A stretch of DNA of 19,934 nucleotides from contig JAVEZE010000030.1 in NCBI GenBank assembly GCA_034003145.1, forward strand, positions 1-19,934, written 5' to 3'. Under the pieces are notes generated by a model. The model did not search any database and had not been told where the DNA came from. It worked only from the letters and a program-made list of their open reading frames with translations. Of this stretch, positions 13,837 through 19,934 are shown piece after piece. This DNA comes from JACKPD01 sp034003145 (GTDB taxonomy: Bacteria; Spirochaetota; Spirochaetia; CADAEX01). The stretch's first letter is position 1. Each line of letters opens with the position of its first letter. The position numbers and the translations under genes were made by a program.

Positions 13837-15393
13837 ATGTCTGATTCAATTCCTTCAAAACACTATAGGCGGAAAGTTCAGGAGCTTTCACTGCTTTTTG
13901 ATATAAGCCAGATTCTGCAAAAAAGCGAAAACATGCAGACAGCGCTTTCTCCAATAATAAAGCACACTGTAAAGTCAATGGAAATGCTGCAGGGAGCAAT
14001 AACACTCTTAAACCGCCATTCAAGAGAAATATCAATCGAGGCATCATACGGGATCAGCGAAGTTTTCGCGGAAAAAATAAAATACAAGGTCGGGGAAGGG
14101 ATAACAGGAAAAGTAATAGAGACAGGTGAGACAATTACAATTGAGAATGTCTCAGGCAATCCCCTTTTTCTTGATAAAACAGAATCACGGAAAAAGTGGA
14201 AAAATCAGTCTTTCATCTGCGTTCCTGTAAAAATTGGGACAGAAGCAATAGGAACCATCAGCTGCCAGAGACAGGCCTCAGAAGGGTTCAGCATTGATGA
14301 GGATGCAAAGCTCCTTTCCATAATCGGATCCATGATAGCTCTGGCAGCAGAGCTCAGAAGGACATATCAGGAAGAAAAGGAAAAACTCAAACAGGAAAAC
14401 GAAAGACTCCAGAACGAGCTTAAAAATAAATTCAAACCAAAAAACATAATCGGAACTTCAGCTGCGATGCAGGAAGTATTTGACCTTATTGCCCAGGTTT
14501 CAGGGAGCGAGGCAACTGTACTTATCAGGGGAGAAAGCGGTACAGGCAAAGAACTTATAGCAAACGCGATACACTATAACAGCAAGAGGGCAGAGATGCC
14601 TTTTATCAAGGTTAACTGCGCAGCCCTTCCTGAGACAATAATAGAAAGCGAGCTGTTTGGGCATGAAAAAGGGGCTTTTACCGGAGCGCTTGCTACCAGG
14701 AAAGGGCGGTTTGAGCTTGCTAACAGAGGAACAATCTTCCTTGATGAAATTGGAGACCTCTCCCCTGCGACACAGGTAAAACTGCTTAGAATACTTCAGG
14801 AAAAAGAGTTTGAAAGGGTTGGCGGGAATGAAACTATCAAATCAAGCGTAAGAGTTATTGCCGCGACAAACAGGGATCTTGAAAAGCTCCTTACAGAGGG
14901 AAAATTCAGGGAAGACCTTTATTACAGGCTCAATGTTTTCCCTGTTCATGTTCCTCCATTGAGATCGAGAAAAAGCGATATAATGCTGCTTGCAGACTAT
15001 TTTACTGAAAAATACAGCAGGAAAAACAATAAAGATATAAAAAGGATATCAACACCGGCGATACAGCTTCTTACAAGCTACCACTGGCCCGGCAATGTAA
15101 GGGAGCTTGAAAACTGCATAGAAAGAGCTGTCCTTCTAAGCACAGATGATGTAATCCACGGAAACCTCCTGCCACCGAGCCTGCAGAGCGCGGAATCTAC
15201 CGGTACAGAAATACATAATACCCTGCAGCAGGCAATTGATGAGCTTGAGAAGGAGATGATCCTTGATGCGCTTAAATCATGCAAGGGAAATATGGCAAAA
15301 GCTGCCAAAATGCTTGGGATAAGCGAGAGGATAATGGGACTGAGGAAAAACAAATACGGAATAAATCCAGGAACACTTACGCATGGGAAATAA
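13837..15393 (+). CDS. NifA-like sigma54-dependent activator (GAF, AAA+, HTH)
   Basis: This 518-residue enhancer-binding protein has a GAF sensor domain (~15-165), a charged coiled-coil linker (~172-200) and a complete AAA+ domain: Walker A GESGTGKE (232-239), the sigma54-contacting GAFTGA loop (279-284), Walker B IFLDEIGD and the arginine-finger region REDLYYRLNVFP. A Fis-type HTH ends in AAKMLGISERIMGLRKNKYG, the form typical of NifA. ATG 13837 follows AGGA at 8 bases; a TTG at 13801 would place the palindrome inside the coding region. The gene directly precedes glnN, whose promoter is sigma54-type, so nitrogen-responsive activation of glnN is the likely role. No nif genes are in the window, so I withhold the nifA symbol. 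Degraded copies of this locus lie at 2128, 8905 and 9119. Confidence 0.93.
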   Translation: MSDSIPSKHYRRKVQELSLLFDISQILQKSENMQTALSPIIKHTVKSMEMLQGAITLLNRHSREISIEASYGISEVFAEKIKYKVGEGITGKVIETGETITIENVSGNPLFLDKTESRKKWKNQSFICVPVKIGTEAIGTISCQRQASEGFSIDEDAKLLSIIGSMIALAAELRRTYQEEKEKLKQENERLQNELKNKFKPKNIIGTSAAMQEVFDLIAQVSGSEATVLIRGESGTGKELIANAIHYNSKRAEMPFIKVNCAALPETIIESELFGHEKGAFTGALATRKGRFELANRGTIFLDEIGDLSPATQVKLLRILQEKEFERVGGNETIKSSVRVIAATNRDLEKLLTEGKFREDLYYRLNVFPVHVPPLRSRKSDIMLLADYFTEKYSRKNNKDIKRISTPAIQLLTSYHWPGNVRELENCIERAVLLSTDDVIHGNLLPPSLQSAESTGTEIHNTLQQAIDELEKEMILDALKSCKGNMAKAAKMLGISERIMGLRKNKYGINPGTLTHGK

Positions 15394-15424
15394 TACATTC
15401 CTGTATATTAATCTTTTTTTCCCA
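15384..15424 (+). terminator. Probable terminator of the activator gene
   Basis: ATACA-TTCC-TGTAT forms a small stem directly at the stop codon, followed by a T7 run at 15414-15420. An outer TGGGAAA/TTTCCCA pairing encloses it. It is AT-rich and therefore of moderate strength; it would separate the activator from glnN. Confidence 0.5.
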
Positions 15425-15488
15425 CAATAATGTATTTATTTTGAAATTATGATTTTATTTATAAAAGAAAATAAATAAAAGTATCGAA

Positions 15489-15509
15489 GTTATTTACTTG
15501 CACAATAAC
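15489..15509 (+). promoter_or_regulatory. Candidate upstream activator site for glnN
   Basis: GTTATT and AATAAC form an inverted repeat across 9 bases, centred about 70 bases before the expected transcription start. Position and dyad suit an enhancer for the sigma54 activator. It does not match the NifA TGT-N10-ACA site. Confidence 0.35.
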
Positions 15510-15542
15510 AACTTACAACATAAATATCCTATAAACATCATC

Positions 15543-15560
15543 TTGGCATAAATGTTGCAT
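15543..15560 (+). promoter_or_regulatory. Sigma54 (-24/-12) promoter of glnN
   Basis: TTGGCATAAATGTTGCAT matches the consensus TTGGCAC-N5-TTGCA with the required 12-base step from GG (15545-15546) to GC (15557-15558). It lies between a sigma54 activator gene and glnN. It predicts a start of transcription near 15570 and so excludes the ATG at 15562 as the glnN start. Confidence 0.85.
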
Positions 15561-15603
15561 TATGTATATTAGGCTATATGACTGGAGGTCATTTTTACAA
15601 CTT

Positions 15604-17733
15604 ATGGAAGAAAAAACTATTGATTTCACCAAAACCCCTTTAAAAGAACTATACGGGGAAAACTGTTTTAACGATGCGGTTATGAAGCTGCAGCTGCCCA
15701 AAAGCACATACAAGGAGCTTAAGGAAGTACAGAATGGAAATAAAAAACTTTCTCTCGGAACCGCGGAAGTAGTTGCAAGCGCAATGAAAGACTGGGCCAT
15801 AGAAAAAGGGGCAACACACTATACACACTGGTTTCAACCTATGACAGGCCTTACTGCAGAGAAACATGATTCATTTATAATACCGACAGCTGACGGAAAA
15901 GTAATACTTGAATTTTCAGGAAAAGAGCTGATAAAGGGAGAGCCTGATGCTTCCTCTTTTCCCAACGGAGGACTTAGAACAACATTTGAGGCCAGAGGCT
16001 ATACTGCATGGGATACAACATCGCCTGCCTATCTCATGAACGGCAGCAAAGGTGTCACGCTTAGAATACCGTGTGCATTTTTCTCCTTTACCGGAGAAGC
16101 TCTTGACAAGAAAGCGCCGCTTCTTAAATCAATGGAAGTTATAAACAGGGAAGCGCTCCGTATTATCAGGATACTTGGAAATACCACATCAGAAAAGGTT
16201 ATACCAACTGCAGGAGCTGAACAGGAATATTTTCTTGTTGATAAATCTTTTTTTGACAGAAGAATGGATCTTTTCCTTACAGGAAGGACTCTGTTCGGAG
16301 CGATGCCTGCTAAGGGTCAGGAACTGGATGATCACTATTTCGGGCCGATAAAACCCAGGGTGGCAGACTTCATGAGAGAACTCAACTTTGATCTCTGGAG
16401 GCTTGGTGTTGCTGCCAAAACCCAGCACAACGAGGTTGCGCCAAACCAGTTTGAGATTGCACCGGTATATACAACGGTAAATGTCGCGACTGACCACAAT
16501 CAGCTAACAATGGAAGTTATTCAGAAAGTCGCTAACCGTCATAATCTTGTCGCGCTTTTGCATGAGAAACCGTTTGCAGGCCTTAATGGATCAGGAAAGC
16601 ACAACAACTGGTCATTAAGCACAGATGACGGAATAAACCTGCTTGAGCCTGGAGACAATCCTCATCAGAACATGCGGTTTCTCATTTTCCTCTCTGCCAT
16701 TATAAAGGCGGTTGACATATATGCGCCGCTTTTAAGATGGTCTGCGAGCAATACAGGAAATGATCACAGGCTTGGCGCCAATGAAGCTCCTCCTGCCATT
16801 ATCTCAATGTTTCTGGGATCAGAGCTTAACGATCTTCTGGAAAAACTCTCTGAAAACAAGCCTGCCACATCAACAAACGGGAATTTTCTCGAACTCGGAG
16901 TAAGCTCCCTTCCCAAGCTGCCGAAAGATTCTACAGACAGGAACAGAACCTCTCCATTCGCCTTTACAGGAAACAAGTTTGAATTCAGGATGGTACCTTC
17001 ATCCGGCTCAATCTCAATGCCAAATACAGTTCTAAACACAGTTGTTGCTGATATACTATCAGAATTTGCATCTGAACTTGAAAAAACAGATGACCTGACA
17101 AAAACAACAATAGATATTATTGCCCGTACTTACAGAAATCATAATAGAATAATATTTAACGGCAATGGTTATGCCGGCGAATGGCTTAAAGAAGCTGAAA
17201 AAAGGGGACTGCCTAATATAAAGTCAACAGTTGAGTCGATACCAGCTCTTGTCAGCGAATCTTCAGTAAATCTTTTTACCAAACACAGCATAATGACAAA
17301 AGAGGAACTTGAGTCACGGTATGCCATATATCTTGGGAAATACAGCAAACAGATAAATATTGAAGCCGGTGTAATGATTGATATGGTAAAACTTGAGATT
17401 ATCCCTGCTGTACTTAAATATGCAGGAAAATGCGCAGAGATAATAAACTCGCTTTCCGCGGCAGGTATAAAAAAAGGGATAAGCGAACAGAGGGAAACAG
17501 TTGAGCTTATGATGAAAAATTTTGAGGAATTGAAATTCAGCACAGATTTACTTGAAAAAGAACTTCTTAACGCGAAATCTGTTGATGAGCCTCTTTCCAG
17601 GGCAAAAACCTATCACGAAAAAGTTTTCCCTGTAATGAGCAGGGTGCGGTTATATGCTGATGCGCTTGAAAAAATGACAGCAAAAAAGGATTGGCCTTTT
17701 CCGACCTATCTTGATCTTCTTTTCAGGATTTAA
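15604..17733 (+). CDS. glnN: Glutamine synthetase type III
   Basis: This ~709-residue enzyme makes glutamine from glutamate, ammonia and ATP. It is the long type III form, not GSI: GATHYTHWFQPMTG near the N-terminus, PNGGLRTTFEARGYTAWD, PTAGAEQEYFLVD (metal-binding Glu), AAKTQHNEVAPNQFE, the ATP-site stretch LNGSGKHNNWSL and FEFRMVPSSGS. A helical C-terminal part from ~570 is typical. I use ATG 15604 because the frame's earlier ATG (15562) lies upstream of the predicted transcript start, and MEEKTIDF fits the family N-terminus. GGAGG at 15584-15588 is 15 bases away, unusually far. Transcription should depend on sigma54 and the adjacent activator. A short relic of this gene lies at 8043-8069. 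Confidence 0.95.
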   Translation: MEEKTIDFTKTPLKELYGENCFNDAVMKLQLPKSTYKELKEVQNGNKKLSLGTAEVVASAMKDWAIEKGATHYTHWFQPMTGLTAEKHDSFIIPTADGKVILEFSGKELIKGEPDASSFPNGGLRTTFEARGYTAWDTTSPAYLMNGSKGVTLRIPCAFFSFTGEALDKKAPLLKSMEVINREALRIIRILGNTTSEKVIPTAGAEQEYFLVDKSFFDRRMDLFLTGRTLFGAMPAKGQELDDHYFGPIKPRVADFMRELNFDLWRLGVAAKTQHNEVAPNQFEIAPVYTTVNVATDHNQLTMEVIQKVANRHNLVALLHEKPFAGLNGSGKHNNWSLSTDDGINLLEPGDNPHQNMRFLIFLSAIIKAVDIYAPLLRWSASNTGNDHRLGANEAPPAIISMFLGSELNDLLEKLSENKPATSTNGNFLELGVSSLPKLPKDSTDRNRTSPFAFTGNKFEFRMVPSSGSISMPNTVLNTVVADILSEFASELEKTDDLTKTTIDIIARTYRNHNRIIFNGNGYAGEWLKEAEKRGLPNIKSTVESIPALVSESSVNLFTKHSIMTKEELESRYAIYLGKYSKQINIEAGVMIDMVKLEIIPAVLKYAGKCAEIINSLSAAGIKKGISEQRETVELMMKNFEELKFSTDLLEKELLNAKSVDEPLSRAKTYHEKVFPVMSRVRLYADALEKMTAKKDWPFPTYLDLLFRI

Positions 17734-17756
17734 CTTTTCAATACATTGTAAATACA

Positions 17757-17791
17757 GGGGGGATATTCACCTTTGAGTATCTCCCCTTTTT
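17757..17791 (+). terminator. Intrinsic terminator of glnN
   Basis: GGGGGGATA (17757-17765) pairs with TATCTCCCC (17778-17786), with one G-U pair and a 12-base loop, followed by five T. Confidence 0.88.
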
Positions 17792-17821
17792 CATGGAATT
17801 GGATTATTTGGACTCTATTAA

Positions 17822-17850
17822 TTGACACTCTGAATAATTCATTATAGTAT
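17822..17850 (+). promoter_or_regulatory. Promoter of tRNA-Arg
   Basis: A consensus TTGACA (17822-17827) is followed 17 bases later by TAGTAT. TATAGT at 15 bases is an alternative -10. The tRNA begins 14 bases downstream. Confidence 0.65.
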
Positions 17851-17864
17851 AAAATTATTACAGT

Positions 17865-17938
17865 GTCCCGGTAGCTCAGTAGGATAGAGCGATTGCCTCC
17901 TAAGCAATAGGTCATGCGTTCGATTCGCGTCCGGGATA
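17865..17938 (+). tRNA. tRNA-Arg (anticodon CCT)
   Basis: The cloverleaf is complete. The acceptor GTCCCGG pairs with CCGGGAT (first pair G-U), a D arm is present, and anticodon stem ATTGC/GCAAT encloses loop CTCCTAA with CCT at 17899-17901. T arm GCG-TTCGATT-CGC follows, with discriminator A at 17938. CCA is not encoded. It reads AGG, a codon used heavily in this window. Confidence 0.95.
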
Positions 17939-17950
17939 AAGATCATTACG

Positions 17951-17982
17951 AAGCTTCCCGCTTTATGCGGGAAGCTTTTTTT
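17951..17982. terminator. Bidirectional intrinsic terminator
   Basis: A perfect 11-bp stem (AAGCTTCCCGC 17951-17961 / GCGGGAAGCTT 17967-17977) with a TTTAT loop and a T tail ends the tRNA transcript. On the other strand it follows the TetR gene stop by four bases. Confidence 0.92.
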
Positions 17983-17986
17983 ACCA

Positions 17987-18604
17987 TTATCTGTAAATAC
18001 CGTTTTTAAGAACACCAAGAAAAAACGCCCAGTTGGTGATATAGTCCTGCTTCAGGGCATCTAAATCATTTACATGATCAAGCTCAACCAGAAAATCATA
18101 CCTGGTTTTAAGCAAAAGCCACATCAGAAGGTCAAAGATACGGCCCTTATCATATCTCAGAGAAGATCCGTCAATATTGCCGAAGATAGTCATAAACTGA
18201 GAATTAAAAATATCCCTGACTTCTTTCTCTATTTCAACATCATGTATCTTGTATGTCTTTACAATCATTTTCACGTATTCAGGATAGTCAATGTAAAAAT
18301 CTATGGCAAACTCTGAAACTATCCTGAACCGGTCAAGGATATCGGAAGGAAGCTGACTCTCCATCCTCTCTGCCTTCTGCCTCAGATAGTTATATAGCTT
18401 TTCATAGGTGTGCGTGACAATATAAATATACAGATCTTTTTTTGATTCAGTATATTCATAAAGGCCTCCCTTTGATATTCCGGCTTTCCCTACTATATTA
18501 TCTGTAGTGCTTTTTTCATAACCATTTTCAGAAAATTCTTCTATGCAGGCAGATATGATTCTCTGTTTTTTTGCATCTGGCAGGTTTTCAAAGGTTTTTT
18601 TCAC
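17987..18604 (-). CDS. TetR/AcrR-family transcriptional regulator
   Basis: This 205-residue protein has the TetR N-terminal HTH at residues ~12-55: AKKQRIISACIEEFSENGYE, then STTDNIVGKAGISKGGLYEY, with TESKKDLYIYIV closing the domain. The remainder is a mostly helical ligand/dimer domain without recognisable effector motifs. It should repress DNA as a dimer and release on ligand binding; its targets are unknown. Start is GTG 18604, followed by AAA AAA ACC and preceded by AGAGG at 6 bases. It lies between the tRNA and umuC, both separate units, so autoregulation in 18605-18770 is the only local target visible. Confidence 0.9.
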   Translation of the reverse strand: MKKTFENLPDAKKQRIISACIEEFSENGYEKSTTDNIVGKAGISKGGLYEYTESKKDLYIYIVTHTYEKLYNYLRQKAERMESQLPSDILDRFRIVSEFAIDFYIDYPEYVKMIVKTYKIHDVEIEKEVRDIFNSQFMTIFGNIDGSSLRYDKGRIFDLLMWLLLKTRYDFLVELDHVNDLDALKQDYITNWAFFLGVLKNGIYR

Positions 18605-18770
18605 GGCAGGCCTCTTGCGTTTTTATTTTAAACTGATATACATATAATCATAATAGATGTGTTTTGATTTTTTGAAAAGATTTGATTTGATTTGTTTTTT
18701 TATCTTTTTGATAAAGTTATCATTACTTGAGGCCTCATCAAATCCGGCTGTTTGAAAGTTTCCGCCCTGC

Positions 18771-19934
18771 CTATACTGCTGAAACTACAGGAAAATCATT
18801 GATATCAGTTGTATAACGGGGGGAGAGCATCTGCCGCCTCATCTGCCACTCAGGGCGCCCTGTTCCGCGCGAAAGGCTTGAGAGGGTATTTCTTCCGTAT
18901 TTAAAGTTTATTTCGCTGATCACCTGCTGCAGTTTTTTTCTTTCATCGCTTTCATTTATCTCCTCAAACAGTTCCTTCTGTATTTTCTCCGTAGAGACAA
19001 TACCTGTAAGTATTACCCCTGCCCTTTTGTAGTTGTAGCCAATGCTGTATATTTCTTTCACAAGAGAGCATGCAGCTTTTATTATTTCAGGTGTATAGGA
19101 AACCGGCGAAGGAAAGGTAAAACCGCGGCAGGCGCTGTAGTATTTTTCCCCTTCCCTGTGCCTGTCAGTCTCAATAAAGACAGTTACAGCCCCTGCTGAG
19201 GAAGACTGTCTGTAAAGTTTTTCAGATGCGCCTGATGCATAGTCAGATACAGCTTCAAGAAGCTCTTTAAGCTCTGTTACAGGGCGGCCGAATTGTCTTG
19301 AGGAAAGGATTGCCTTCTTTTCAACCTCGGGATGCTCGGATTTTACCTGCTTCTCCCCGTTAAGCTCCATCAGTGTTCTGTAACCGGTAAGTGTCATTTT
19401 CTTTTTCACCTGCCACCGGTCCATAAGTGAAAAATCGTATGCAGTGTGTATTCCCCTCTCCCTTAAAAAAAGGGAATACTTCATCCCTATCCCCCATACA
19501 TCTTCAACCGCTACTGCTTTGAGGGAAGGAATCCTGTTTTTATCATCAATTATGTAAACCTGCGGGCTTATACTGGTATCAGTTTTTTTTGCCAATCGGT
19601 TGGCTGCTTTTGCAAGAGTTTTTGTGGCTGCTATACCTACCGATACCGGTATGCCGGTATAGCGGAAAACCTTTTCCTTTACTTCCCTGCCGTAAGAGGC
19701 GATTTTACAGGGATCAGAGCTGTCTCTTAACGGTACTTCGATAAATGCCTCATCAATCGAGTATGCTTCAATTGAAGGGGCAAGTTCTCCCAAAGCCATA
19801 ATTACCCGCCTTGAAATGTCAGCATAAAGTGTGTAATTTGATGAAAAAACCGCTGCTTTGCAGGAATCAATAAGCTGTTTCTGCTGGAAAAGGGGGAGTC
19901 CTCTTTTCAGGCCTGCCTTTTTTGCTTCCGCAGA
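18771..19934 (-). CDS. umuC: Y-family DNA polymerase UmuC, 5' end outside window
   Basis: The minus frame is open to the right edge (388 codons including stop), so ATG 19799 is internal and the true start lies beyond. Matching E. coli UmuC landmarks are SSNYTLYADISRRV, EAYSIDEAFIEV (catalytic Ser-Ile-Asp-Glu), GIPVSVGIAATKTLAKAAN (palm/fingers), VEDVWGIG (HhH thumb region) and the C-terminal WQMRRQMLSPRYTTD, which is typical of UmuC rather than DinB. The missing part, roughly the first 40 residues, holds the first metal-binding Asp. The protein carries out error-prone translesion synthesis, normally with UmuD', whose gene would be expected just upstream. Confidence 0.93.
   Translation of the reverse strand, partial: SAEAKKAGLKRGLPLFQQKQLIDSCKAAVFSSNYTLYADISRRVIMALGELAPSIEAYSIDEAFIEVPLRDSSDPCKIASYGREVKEKVFRYTGIPVSVGIAATKTLAKAANRLAKKTDTSISPQVYIIDDKNRIPSLKAVAVEDVWGIGMKYSLFLRERGIHTAYDFSLMDRWQVKKKMTLTGYRTLMELNGEKQVKSEHPEVEKKAILSSRQFGRPVTELKELLEAVSDYASGASEKLYRQSSSAGAVTVFIETDRHREGEKYYSACRGFTFPSPVSYTPEIIKAACSLVKEIYSIGYNYKRAGVILTGIVSTEKIQKELFEEINESDERKKLQQVISEINFKYGRNTLSSLSRGTGRPEWQMRRQMLSPRYTTDINDFPVVSAV

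Noticed and set aside
15562..15603. ATG 15562 as the glnN start
   Set aside because: It lies upstream of the expected transcription start of the sigma54 promoter.
1..19934. CRISPR array, IS element, prophage or integrase/att site
   Set aside because: No regularly spaced repeats, transposase, integrase or terminal inverted repeats were seen, and the tRNA-Arg 3' end has no second copy in the window.

Overview
The window looks like a bacterial chromosome of about 40% GC with strong Shine-Dalgarno sites and heavy AGG/AGA arginine use. A spirochaete-like (Spirochaetota) origin is my best guess. The main reason is the binding-protein N-terminus: a hydrophobic signal followed by AGGSKEK with no lipobox Cys, a style common in spirochaetal solute-binding proteins. 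Type III glutamine synthetase, selenocysteine use and a UmuC-type polymerase are compatible with this. No 16S or other phylogenetic marker is present, so the assignment is an inference.

Layout. 1-1416: a sensor histidine kinase open to the left edge, with a Met-rich extracytoplasmic segment. 1406-2083: a convergent HAD phosphatase. 2273-4012: pyruvate kinase with the C-terminal extra domain. 4115-4900: a small exported beta-barrel-like protein. 4957-6480 (minus): a stand-alone FMN glutamate-synthase-like protein. 6807-7838 (minus): a YghZ-type aldo/keto reductase. 8158-8883 (minus): an AhpC-type peroxiredoxin whose peroxidatic Cys codon is an in-frame UGA followed by a bacterial SECIS-like hairpin, so one selenoprotein rather than two broken ORFs. 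9338-13543 (minus): a three-gene Fe(3+)-type ABC importer operon (binding protein, fused permease, ATPase) with an intra-operon terminator after the binding-protein gene. 13837-15393 (plus): a NifA-like sigma54 activator. 15604-17733 (plus): glutamine synthetase III behind a well-matched -24/-12 promoter. 17865-17938: tRNA-Arg(CCT). 17987-18604 (minus): a TetR regulator. 18771-19934 (minus): UmuC, open to the right edge.

How the parts fit together. The activator and its downstream sigma54 promoter form a compact nitrogen-assimilation unit, and the GltB-like protein upstream may belong to the same theme. The importer operon diverges from the activator gene across a control region with an unusual set of GTTTC/GAAAC half-sites and a partial Fur-like box.

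The least expected feature is a scatter of decayed copies of the window's own genes in its intergenic regions: the activator leader (2128-2198 and 8905-9010), an activator AAA+ fragment (9119-9331), a short glnN fragment (8043-8069) and a HAD fragment (about 6665-6714). All keep the orientation of their intact parents. This suggests an old duplicated locus that has been eroding, with the importer operon now lying between two activator copies in direct orientation.
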